From: Halorhabdus salina
Lineage (GTDB): Archaea; Halobacteriota; Halobacteria; Halobacteriales; Haloarculaceae
Length of the DNA: 64,000 nucleotides
Assembly: GCF_013839425.1 (NCBI RefSeq)
Contig: NZ_JACDNP010000002.1
Location: 125,453-189,452, forward strand
Direction of reading: 5' to 3'
Made by a program: the position numbers and the translations under genes. The number at the start of each line of letters is the position of its first letter. Positions within the stretch are counted from its first letter, which is position 1. Shown piece after piece: positions 16,568-24,231 of this stretch. Under the pieces are notes generated by a model. That model was not told the DNA's origin, did not search any database, and saw nothing but the letters and a program-made list of their open reading frames with translations.

Positions 16568-17848
16568 ATGCCATCACAGCCCCTTCAACACGGACGCGAC
16601 GCGGCCTACGTCGTGATCGGAGACGGTATCGCCGGAAGTTCAGCAGCGGCAGAACTCGCCGAGCGAACCACCGACGCCTCGATCACGGTAGTGACTGCTG
16701 AATCTGAACCGCTCTACAACCGGATTCTGATCAAAGAGTTCGCCAAGGGGAACCTGGATGCGGACGTGGTTCGAATGCACGACCGGTCGTGGTACGACGA
16801 CCGCGACATCGACCTCCGGCTGGACACGCGCGTCGAGACCGTCGACACCACGGCACAGGTCATAGAGACAGCGGCTGGCGAGTCCATCGCCTACGACGAG
16901 TTACTGATCGCGACTGGAAGTACGCCACGATCGCTGCCGGTCGAGAACGCCGACGCCGACGGCGTGACCACCTTCTGGACGATCAATGATGCCGCCCGAA
17001 TCCGGGAGAACGCCGCGGCAGCCGAGCGCGGCGTGATCGTGGGCGGTGGACTGTTGGGCATCGACTACGCTGCCATCGCCGCTGCCCAGGATGTCGACGC
17101 CCACTATCTCATCCGAGAGGATCACTGGTTCTCGGGGGCACTCTCCGAGACGGGTGCTGAGATCGTCCATGAGGCTCTGCGCGAGCGTGGCGTGACACCT
17201 GTCGTCGAGACCGAGGTCGAACGCTTCGAGACCGACGACGGCCACGTCAGCGCGGCCGTCGCGTCCGATGGACGCCGGTACGAGGCTGATTGTGCCGGGG
17301 TCGCGATCGGGACGACGCCCAACACGGGGTTGCTCGAAGAGACCCCGATCGCCATCGAGGACGGCGTCGTCGTCGACGAGACGCTCCAGACGGCTGTCCC
17401 GTCGATCTGGGCGGCGGGCGATGTCGCTCGTTACGACGACCGGCGCCTCGGGGAACACGTCAGCAACGGTTCCTGGGGCAGTGCGGCCGCCCAGGGCGAA
17501 CTGGCCGCCCGGAACATGCTCGCCGCACCCGAGGCGAGAGCACCGTTCGAGTACGTGCCGTCGTACTCCGTCTCACACTTCGAGTTCCCGCTGGCGTCCT
17601 TTGGCCATCCCCGACTCGGGGACAGCTATCAGGAACGCCAGTACGGCGACCGCGAGTGGCGCCGCCTCGCCTTCCGGGACGGTCAGCTCGTCGGTGGTGT
17701 TCTGATCGGGAATCGTGAGCCGCTCCAGGCGTACAAGCAACTCACGGCCAGTGGTCGTCGCGTCCAGCACCAGGTCCAGCAGTTGCTCGCGCCGTCCTTC
17801 GACGGGATGGTCCCCACGAACTCGTCCTCGCCCCTCGCTTCGGACTGA
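16568..17848 (+). CDS. FAD/NAD-dependent oxidoreductase, NirB/rubredoxin-reductase type
   Basis: A 426-residue flavoprotein: FAD motif YVVIGDGIAGSSAAAELAER at the N-terminus, NAD-binding GVIVGGGLLGIDYAAIAAAQ around 155-175, and FAD-ribityl motif VPSIWAAGDVARYD near 275. There is no redox-active cysteine pair between them, as in NirB N-terminal halves and ferredoxin/rubredoxin reductases, so it passes electrons from NAD(P)H to an external carrier. The AT-rich 200 bp upstream (16365-16567) is probably its promoter region. Start ATG 16568. Partner unknown; no ferredoxin is adjacent. Confidence 0.85.
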   Translation: MPSQPLQHGRDAAYVVIGDGIAGSSAAAELAERTTDASITVVTAESEPLYNRILIKEFAKGNLDADVVRMHDRSWYDDRDIDLRLDTRVETVDTTAQVIETAAGESIAYDELLIATGSTPRSLPVENADADGVTTFWTINDAARIRENAAAAERGVIVGGGLLGIDYAAIAAAQDVDAHYLIREDHWFSGALSETGAEIVHEALRERGVTPVVETEVERFETDDGHVSAAVASDGRRYEADCAGVAIGTTPNTGLLEETPIAIEDGVVVDETLQTAVPSIWAAGDVARYDDRRLGEHVSNGSWGSAAAQGELAARNMLAAPEARAPFEYVPSYSVSHFEFPLASFGHPRLGDSYQERQYGDREWRRLAFRDGQLVGGVLIGNREPLQAYKQLTASGRRVQHQVQQLLAPSFDGMVPTNSSSPLASD

Positions 17849-18039
17849 TCGAGTCGGTTGTGCCGACGGTGCCACCCTCGTAGATGCGAGTTGCTCACCA
17901 CGCCTACCGGTTCGAAGTCTGACTTGTCGATCCGAGCGGTGTCCGAGTGGTGCTTTAGCCTTGCCTCAAAAATTACGTTATAGACTCTCTATAGGCAGAT
18001 TACGGGAGATTTATGCCGCTAGAAGCGAATAGTAGATTG

Positions 18040-18384
18040 ATGTCGAAATCCAGTGAGCTCGCAGAGATGAAGCAGAGTCTGCACGAACTCGTCGGTGAAG
18101 CCGAGAACCTCGAAGGGTTCGTCGGCTACGTCGAAGGCACCGAGAGTCCAGGGGCCCTAAACACGAAGACAAAAGAACTCATGTCCCTGGCCGTCGGCTG
18201 TGCCGCCCGGTGTGAGAACTGCGTCCTTTGGCACCTGGATGGCGCGCTCGAGGCTGGCGCGACGCGGGAAGAAATCATCGAGACCCTCGAAGTGGCCGTC
18301 CTGATGGGTGGTGGCCCGGCGATGACCTATGCAATCGAGGCCTACGAGATCCTCGAGGAACTGGACGCCGAAACGGACGCCTGA
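18040..18384 (+). CDS. AhpD-like alkylhydroperoxidase / CMD-family protein
   Basis: A 114-residue single-domain carboxymuconolactone decarboxylase-fold protein with the AhpD active site CxxC-x3-H: Cys58, Cys61 and His65 in CAARCENCVLWHL. In the AhpD family this dithiol reduces peroxides or AhpC and is itself re-reduced by a lipoyl group and dihydrolipoyl dehydrogenase. Strikingly, the gene 23 bp downstream encodes exactly such a lipoyl-dehydrogenase fusion. ATG 18040 is preferred over 18013. The upstream AAAAATTACGTTATAGAC (about 17969-17986) is a possible promoter. Confidence 0.85.
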   Translation: MSKSSELAEMKQSLHELVGEAENLEGFVGYVEGTESPGALNTKTKELMSLAVGCAARCENCVLWHLDGALEAGATREEIIETLEVAVLMGGGPAMTYAIEAYEILEELDAETDA

Positions 18385-18407
18385 GGATTCTTCTGGGGTT
18401 GTTTCAG

Positions 18408-20246
18408 ATGACAACTGCGTTTGAAGTTCCTGATCTGGGAGACGGTGCCACAGCGGGACGACTCGTCGCCCTCGAAATCGAGGCCGGGGAGACGGTCCTC
18501 ACGGACACCCTCATCGCCGAGGTCGAGACCGACAAGTCGATCGTCGAAGTGACTGCGCCCGAGACGATGACGATCGAGGAGTGTATCGCCGAGGTGGGCG
18601 AGGACGTCGAAGTCGGTGACACGCTTTTGAGATACGAATCTGCCGATACCGCCGAGATGCCCGAGGAGCCGGCTGACGAAGCGGGGCACTCAGCAGCCGC
18701 CGAAGACGAGTCGGAGCCGTCCGAAGAGACGGCCGAATCTACGGATGCGATCGATCGCCAGTCGAGAGACAGCGCGTCCGACCGGACGGTCCGACCAGTC
18801 GGTGCTGACGTTGCGACGGATGTCCCGAGTCCGGGCAGCGTCAACGGAGTCCCCGAACGGACCGATATCTTGATTATCGGTGCCGGCCCTGGCGGCTACG
18901 TCGCGGCTATCCGGGCTGGCCAACTCGGCCTCGACGTGACGCTCGTCGAGGACGACGCAGTGGGCGGCACATGCCTCAATTACGGGTGTATCCCGTCGAA
19001 GGCACTTATTCATGGCGCGGACATTGCCTATGAGGCCGCAAACGCCGAGCATCTCGGGGTCAGCGCCGATCCGACCGTCGATATCGACAAGTTGACAGAC
19101 TGGAAGGACGGCGTCGTCGACCAGTTGACGGGCGGCGTCGAGCAGTTGTGTTCGGCTCAGGGTGTCACGGTCGTCGAGGGCGTCGCCGCGTTCGTCAACA
19201 ATCGGCGGGCGACAATCACGACCGACGAGGGAGAGACGGCCATCGACTTCGGGAACGCGATCGTCGCGACGGGGAGTCGCCCTGTCGAGATCCCCGACTT
19301 CCCGTTCGACAGTAAGTACGTTCTGGACTCGCGTGACGCACTTGCGGTGGAGGAACTCCCCGAGTCACTGGTCGTCATCGGCGCGGGTTACATCGGCATG
19401 GAACTCTCGACGGTATTCGAAAAGCTCGGGACCGACGTCACCGTCGTCGAAATGTTCGATGACGTGCTCTCTGGCTACGAGGACGATATCTCCCGGCTCG
19501 TCCGCGAGCGCGCCGAGGCGTTCGGCATCGACTTCCGGTTCAACGAGATGGCCAACGACTGGGCGGAGACCGACGACGGTGTCGTCGTCCACACGGAAGA
19601 CGAGAACGGTGATACCACCGCTCTCGAGGCCGAGAAAGTGTTCGTCGTCGGCGGGCGCGAACCAGTCACCGACACGGCGAACCTCGAGGCTGCCGGGATC
19701 GAACTCGACGAGGACGGATTCGTCAAGACCGACGCGCAGGGCCGGACCACCTGTGAGCGGATTTTCGCAATCGGCGACATCGTCGGCGATCCCATGCTCG
19801 CCCACAAAGCCAGCCGCGAGGGCGAGGTCGCCGCCGAGGCCATCGCGGGCGAGCCTGCCGTACTGGACTACCAGGCCATGCCCGCCGTCGTATTCACCGA
19901 TCCCGAGGTCGCGACCGTTGGCATGTCCGAATCCGATGCCCGGGACGCCGGATACTATCCCGTCATCGGTCGAATGCCGTTGTCGAGTAACGGCCGGGCG
20001 CTCACGCTTGGCGACACTGAAGGCTTTGTCCGGATCGTCGCCGACAGTCAAACTGAACTCGTTTTGGGCGCACAGATCGTTGGCCCCAACGCATCCGAGA
20101 TGATCGCAGAAGTCTCCCTCGCCATCGAAATGGACGCCCGCCTGGCTGATATCGCCGAGACCGTCCACACCCACCCGACACTCTCGGAAGCCGTCATGGA
20201 AGCCGCCGCGAACGCCCGCGATGAAGCGATCCACACTGCGAACTGA
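18408..20246 (+). CDS. lpdA: Lipoyl domain-dihydrolipoyl dehydrogenase fusion
   Basis: A 612-residue protein. Residues 1-77 are a lipoyl domain with lipoyl Lys43 in VETDKSIVEV. An acidic Glu/Ser/Asp linker (about 78-150) follows. From 151 on is a complete dihydrolipoyl dehydrogenase: FAD motif IIGAGPGGYVAAIRA, redox pair Cys189/Cys194 in GGTCLNYGCIPSK, NAD site VVIGAGYIGMELS, and catalytic base motif HTHPTLSE (His589, Glu594). It oxidises dihydrolipoamide with NAD+ or runs in reverse, and here carries its own lipoyl arm. ATG 18408 begins directly at the lipoyl domain. No 2-oxoacid dehydrogenase E1/E2 is nearby; its neighbours are AhpD and a lipoate ligase, pointing to a lipoyl-based thiol relay. 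Confidence 0.92.
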   Translation: MTTAFEVPDLGDGATAGRLVALEIEAGETVLTDTLIAEVETDKSIVEVTAPETMTIEECIAEVGEDVEVGDTLLRYESADTAEMPEEPADEAGHSAAAEDESEPSEETAESTDAIDRQSRDSASDRTVRPVGADVATDVPSPGSVNGVPERTDILIIGAGPGGYVAAIRAGQLGLDVTLVEDDAVGGTCLNYGCIPSKALIHGADIAYEAANAEHLGVSADPTVDIDKLTDWKDGVVDQLTGGVEQLCSAQGVTVVEGVAAFVNNRRATITTDEGETAIDFGNAIVATGSRPVEIPDFPFDSKYVLDSRDALAVEELPESLVVIGAGYIGMELSTVFEKLGTDVTVVEMFDDVLSGYEDDISRLVRERAEAFGIDFRFNEMANDWAETDDGVVVHTEDENGDTTALEAEKVFVVGGREPVTDTANLEAAGIELDEDGFVKTDAQGRTTCERIFAIGDIVGDPMLAHKASREGEVAAEAIAGEPAVLDYQAMPAVVFTDPEVATVGMSESDARDAGYYPVIGRMPLSSNGRALTLGDTEGFVRIVADSQTELVLGAQIVGPNASEMIAEVSLAIEMDARLADIAETVHTHPTLSEAVMEAAANARDEAIHTAN

Positions 20247-20267
20247 GCTGTCCTTTCCCACTTCACA

Positions 20268-20534
20268 ATGACTCCACAGGCTTCAAAGAAGGTCCCCGAT
20301 GGCAAGCTCGTTCGCGTCGATATCGACGTCGAAGAACGGATCGACACCGTGACGATTACCGGCGACTTCTTCGTCGAACCGCCGGAGGCGCGACGGGATC
20401 TCGAAACCGCGATCGAAGGACACCCTGTCGACGTCGACCGCGAAACGATCCTGGCGGCGCTCGAAGCCGTCGAGGCGACGCTGATCGGCTTCGCTGCGAG
20501 CGATCTGGCGGACCTGACGATGGAGGCCCTGTGA
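20268..20534 (+). CDS. lplB: Lipoate-protein ligase accessory subunit (LplB / LplA C-terminal domain)
   Basis: An 88-residue stand-alone copy of the C-terminal lipoate-ligase domain: KKVPDGKLVRVDIDVEE, VTITGDFFVEPPEARRDLE and the helical LAALEAVEATLIGFAASDL. In archaea such as Thermoplasma the ligase is split into LplA and LplB and both are needed for lipoate adenylation. Its stop overlaps the ATG of lplA (TGATG at 20532-20536). It lies 21 bp after the lipoyl-Lpd gene whose Lys43 is the obvious substrate. Confidence 0.85.
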   Translation: MTPQASKKVPDGKLVRVDIDVEERIDTVTITGDFFVEPPEARRDLETAIEGHPVDVDRETILAALEAVEATLIGFAASDLADLTMEAL

Positions 20535-21289
20535 TGACTGACGAGCCGTGGATGATCATCGACAGCGGCACGTACAGCGAACCGGTCCAGCAGGCACTCG
20601 AACGCGTGCTGCTCGATCGCGTTGACAGCGGTGAGATTGGGCCGACGCTACGAGTCTGGTATCGCGAGTCGCCAGCGGTCGCACTCGGTCGCTTTCAATC
20701 GTTCGCCGACGAGGTGGCCGTCGAATACGTCGAATCTCAAGAGATAGACGTTGTCCGGCGGATCACCGGCGGTGGTGCGATGTTCGTCCAGCCGGGGGCG
20801 GTTGTGACCTATTCGCTGTACCTGCCCACCGACCTGGTGAGCGACGATATTCGGCAGAGCTACGCCGATCTCGATCAGTGGGCGCTCGAGGCGCTCCGTG
20901 GCCTCGACCTCGACGTCCACCACGAGCCGCTGAACGATATCGCCCACGCCGAGGGCAAGATCGGCGGGTCGGCACAGCGTCGCACCGACGCCGCGGTCCT
21001 GCATCACACAACGATGAGCTACGATCTCGATATCGCAGAGATGCTCCGCGTCCTGCGGATCGGTGAGGAAAAGGTCTCGGATAAGGCGATCGAATCAGCC
21101 GAGCGCCGCGTCGCTCGGATCACCGATCACGTCGACGCGTCCCGGTCAGCCGTGATCGACGCGCTGAAACATGGGATCCGGGATCGACACGGGGCGAACG
21201 AACGAGAACTCACCGATCGGGAACTCGACAGCGCCCGTGACCTGGTTGGAGAACAGTTTGGCATCGACGAGTGGAATCGACAGCTGTAG
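20534..21289 (+). CDS. lplA: Lipoate-protein ligase A catalytic subunit
   Basis: A 251-residue BPL/LplA-fold enzyme. RRITGGGAMFVQPG is the lipoyl-AMP motif, with Lys in EGKIGGSAQRR the catalytic lysine region and LHHTTMSYDLD after it. It attaches free lipoate to a lipoyl-domain lysine in two steps through lipoyl-AMP, with LplB as partner. ATG 20534 is chosen over the overlapping GTG at 20531. Forms an apparent operon with ahpD, lipoyl-lpd and lplB. Confidence 0.92.
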   Translation: MTDEPWMIIDSGTYSEPVQQALERVLLDRVDSGEIGPTLRVWYRESPAVALGRFQSFADEVAVEYVESQEIDVVRRITGGGAMFVQPGAVVTYSLYLPTDLVSDDIRQSYADLDQWALEALRGLDLDVHHEPLNDIAHAEGKIGGSAQRRTDAAVLHHTTMSYDLDIAEMLRVLRIGEEKVSDKAIESAERRVARITDHVDASRSAVIDALKHGIRDRHGANERELTDRELDSARDLVGEQFGIDEWNRQL

Positions 21290-21293
21290 GCGC

Positions 21294-21392
21294 TCAATCG
21301 TCCGATGCGGCGAGTCCCGGGTTGCGAACACTGTGATCGTCATCGAGTCGATCGACGAGCTCGGCCTCGGTGACTGGAGGGCGATCGGTCAT
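21294..21392 (-). CDS. Possible small ORF downstream of nikR
   Basis: In frame with the stop at 21294-21296 there is a 32-codon ORF from ATG 21392. The frame stays open further upstream to the nikR stop and includes CRWCWPHEG, a CxxC-like pair, but without a standard start codon. It may be a small zinc-binding protein or a remnant. Nothing else supports it. Confidence 0.2.
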   Translation of the reverse strand: MTDRPPVTEAELVDRLDDDHSVRNPGLAASDD

Positions 21393-21494
21393 GTTCTCGA
21401 CGTCGAGTCCCTCGTGGGGCCAGCACCATCGACAAGTGGTGTCTGCGGCGGTTTCCTGCCGGTCAGTCCATGCCCGTGAAAAGAGCCGCGCGGA

Positions 21495-21917
21495 TCAATC
21501 CAGCAGGACGCGTCCGTCGTCCATCGGCAGGACCGAGTAGCCAACGGTGTGGACATCTTTGGTGGCCCGAATGGCCCCGACGACTGTCGAGATGGCGTCC
21601 ATCGTGCCCTCGAGGACGAACAACTCCAGGCAGTTCTTGTCACCGACGTGGGTGTGGAAGTTCGACGCGACGATGTCGTCGTACTCGTGGCGGACGTCCA
21701 TCATCTGCTGTTCGATCTCCCCGGACTGGTAGTCGAACATGACCGTCACCGTGGCCATGAGCTGTCGGCCGTCGAGAGATTCGTCGTCGAACTCCTCGAG
21801 TAAGTCCCGGCTGGCATCTCGAATCACTTCGCTTCGCCCGCTGTAACCGTGATCCGCGGCGAACTGATCGAGACGGTCGACCAGATCCTCCGGCATCGAG
21901 ACGCTGACAATGGGCAT
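21495..21917 (-). CDS. nikR: NikR-family ribbon-helix-helix metal regulator
   Basis: A 140-residue regulator: N-terminal ribbon-helix-helix ([32 protein letters not shown]) and C-terminal ACT-like metal domain. The nickel ligands of E. coli NikR (His76, His87, His89, Cys95) are present one position later as His77, His88, His90 and Cys96. It should repress DNA when a metal, presumably nickel, is bound. No nickel transporter is adjacent; targets may be elsewhere or include the metal importer at 8274. A TATA-like GTTATTATC lies upstream (about 21940). Confidence 0.88.
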   Translation of the reverse strand: MPIVSVSMPEDLVDRLDQFAADHGYSGRSEVIRDASRDLLEEFDDESLDGRQLMATVTVMFDYQSGEIEQQMMDVRHEYDDIVASNFHTHVGDKNCLELFVLEGTMDAISTVVGAIRATKDVHTVGYSVLPMDDGRVLLD

Positions 21918-21996
21918 ACATTAACGCAGAGCCGTCCGATAATAACGGTTGGCTTCCCCGGCGGGATCGGGGCCCCGACATCGATCGGTCCGCATA

Positions 21997-23424
21997 CTAC
22001 TGGGTGGCGTCGGCGACTTTACGCTCTCGTGTGGCGAGTTTCTCGGTCGCCTCGGTCACCAGCGCGTCGATGATCTCGGGCGTCGTCGGGTGGTAGGCCC
22101 GGTCGGGGATCGATCGCACGTCCAGCCCCATCTCGACGGCCAGTTGCATCGTCTTGGCCATCGCGTCGGCGTGATAGTGCAGGCCCTGATAGCCCAGCAC
22201 CGTCCCGTCGCTCCCGACGACGAGTCGGGCGCGGCCCTCGGGGGCGTCTTTGGCTTTGAACACGCCGTCCTCGGCGGCCGCGGTGTCGACCGTGACGTGA
22301 TCGATGCCGGCCTCGGTCGCCGACCGCTCGGAGTGGCCGACCCGGACGAACGGTAATCGACCGAGCCCCGAGAAGATCACGTGATGGTGGGTGGGCTCGG
22401 ACGGTTCGAGCGCCTCGCCAGCGCGGTGCGCCCGGATGTTCGCGGCGGCGGTCCCGGCCTGTTCTTTTGCCACATGCAAGATCGGCTCGCGACCGTTGGC
22501 GTCGCCGACGACGAACACGCGGTCGTCACCCCGGGCCTGCATCGTGTCACTCACCCAGTCCTCGCCCGGGTCGAGACGCGTCGCGTCGAGGCCCAGCCCG
22601 TCGAGGGAGGGCTTACGGCCGGTGAAAACGAACAGGTGCTCGGCCTCGATGGTGGCCGCCTCGCCGTCGTGATCGACGGTGACCCGAACCCCGCCGTCGG
22701 TCGCCTCGACCTGTCGGGCCTCGGCGTTCAACAGGAGGTCCATGTCGAACGCCTCGCGGTAGTACTCGGCCAGGTCCTCGCCGAAGCCGTCGTCTGCCTC
22801 GGGTACCAGTTCGGGCAGGACTTCGACGCCAGTCACGTCCATGTCGGCCGCTTCGCTGAGATACGGTGCCAGCTCGAGCCCGACGTAACCCAGGCCGAGC
22901 ACGATGGCCGAATCGCCGAACTCGGTCGTCTCGAAGACATCGGCGCTCGTTTGGATAGGTACCTCGTCGATACCGGGGATCGGCGGGACGTCGAGCGTCG
23001 ATCCCGTCGCGACGACGACGTAGTCGGGTTCGATCGTCCGATCGCCGACCTCGATGACGCGGTCGTCGACGAACCGGGCGGTGTCGTGGACGAACTCGAC
23101 GCCGTCGCGCTCGGCCAGTCCCTCGATTCCGTTGCGACGTCGGGCCGCCCAGTTACTGGTGTGTTCGTCTTTCCGGGCGACCACGGTCTCAAGATCCACC
23201 TCGGGCGTCCCCTTGAGGCGATCGTCGTGGCGCGCGGCGAAGCGATGTTCGGCCGCCGAAAGGAGTTCCTTCGACGGCATACAGCCTGCCTGAATGCACA
23301 GGCCACCGCCCGGGTCGCCATCGTCGATCAGCGTCAACTCGATGTCGGGCGCACTCGCGAGCCGCTTTGCGACCGCGCCGCCGGCGCTTCCGTAGGCTCC
23401 GATCACCGCAACATGGGTGCTCAT
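21997..23424 (-). CDS. Dihydrolipoyl dehydrogenase-like disulfide reductase
   Basis: A 475-residue flavoprotein disulfide reductase. The N-terminal FAD motif reads VAVIGAYGSAGGAVAKRL, a variant of GxGxxG. The redox pair is in GGGLCIQAGCMPSK, the NAD site is IVLGLGYVGLELAPYL, and the C-terminal base motif is in YHPTTPEIIDAL. The variant FAD loop and CIQAGC suggest a subfamily different from true Lpd (compare CLNYGC in the gene at 18408), perhaps acting on another low-molecular-weight disulfide such as bis-gamma-glutamylcystine, which is inference. ATG 23424 was chosen because the FAD motif follows at once; the upstream in-frame ATG at 23472 adds 16 unlikely residues. Confidence 0.82.
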   Translation of the reverse strand: MSTHVAVIGAYGSAGGAVAKRLASAPDIELTLIDDGDPGGGLCIQAGCMPSKELLSAAEHRFAARHDDRLKGTPEVDLETVVARKDEHTSNWAARRRNGIEGLAERDGVEFVHDTARFVDDRVIEVGDRTIEPDYVVVATGSTLDVPPIPGIDEVPIQTSADVFETTEFGDSAIVLGLGYVGLELAPYLSEAADMDVTGVEVLPELVPEADDGFGEDLAEYYREAFDMDLLLNAEARQVEATDGGVRVTVDHDGEAATIEAEHLFVFTGRKPSLDGLGLDATRLDPGEDWVSDTMQARGDDRVFVVGDANGREPILHVAKEQAGTAAANIRAHRAGEALEPSEPTHHHVIFSGLGRLPFVRVGHSERSATEAGIDHVTVDTAAAEDGVFKAKDAPEGRARLVVGSDGTVLGYQGLHYHADAMAKTMQLAVEMGLDVRSIPDRAYHPTTPEIIDALVTEATEKLATRERKVADATQ

Positions 23425-23642
23425 ACTCGTCCCGGAGCACGCGCCGGCAATAATTGTTTGGAATTCGTACAATACTAACTAACGATAATGTAGGATTTTA
23501 GCGGATGAAGGACTGGAATAGGCAGTTTCAACGGTTTTAATCGCCCCTCGGCCGTCGACACCGATATTCAGTATTCCAGATTGGGCACACAAACAGGCCC
23601 GTTTCGCCGAAAGGGTCTCCTCGCCCGGGTGAGTACTTCGAG

Positions 23643-24227
23643 GTGATGATCCGGCCGATCGTCGCCACGAGCCTCGGGATCGCGCTGATCGTCGAAACAC
23701 TCGTGATCGTCGCGCTCGGCGTCAGCGCCCGGTGGCCGGACCACCGGGTCTGGCCGCCCGGGAGGCGCGACTGGCGGCTGTGGTTCTACTGGGGATCGGT
23801 CGGCGTGGTGGCAGTGTCACTGCCCATCGTCGCAGTCCTGACGGCGACTATTCGGGTCGAGGCGGCCCGAAGCTGGATCGCGATCGCGACGATTCTCTCG
23901 GGGCTGGCCGTCGCGGGCTGGGCCGCCCGGACGCTGCGGGTCGCGACGAGCGCCGGTCTCGCGGCCGACCTGCACACCGACGGCCCCTATCAGTACTCGC
24001 GCAATCCACAGCTGGTCGGATTCGCGCTCGCACTGACCGGCCTAGCTGTCCTGATCGACAGTCGGCCGTTCACAGCCGGTCTCGGGCCGACGGTCGTCTG
24101 GCTGTGGCTCCTGCCGCGGGCCGAAGAGCCCTGGCTCGAAACGGAGTTCGGCGACGCCTACAGAACGTATTGCGAGTCTGTCCCGCGGTTCGTGGGGGTC
24201 CGGTCGATCCGGCGGTTGCTCGAGTGA
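23643..24227 (+). CDS. Membrane methyltransferase (PEMT/ICMT-like)
   Basis: A 194-residue protein with four to five hydrophobic helices and the isoprenylcysteine/phospholipid methyltransferase signature: LHTDGPYQYSRNPQLVGFAL and EEPWLETEFGDAYRTYCESVPRFV. These use SAM to methylate lipid or prenyl-cysteine-like substrates. It ends 5 bp before the convergent FadH-like gene. Substrate in archaea is not known. Confidence 0.82.
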   Translation: MMIRPIVATSLGIALIVETLVIVALGVSARWPDHRVWPPGRRDWRLWFYWGSVGVVAVSLPIVAVLTATIRVEAARSWIAIATILSGLAVAGWAARTLRVATSAGLAADLHTDGPYQYSRNPQLVGFALALTGLAVLIDSRPFTAGLGPTVVWLWLLPRAEEPWLETEFGDAYRTYCESVPRFVGVRSIRRLLE

Positions 24228-24231
24228 CGAC

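Noticed and set aside
18408-20246. Part of a pyruvate or 2-oxoglutarate dehydrogenase operon
   Set aside because: No E1 or E2 genes are present on either side; neighbours are AhpD and lipoate ligase.
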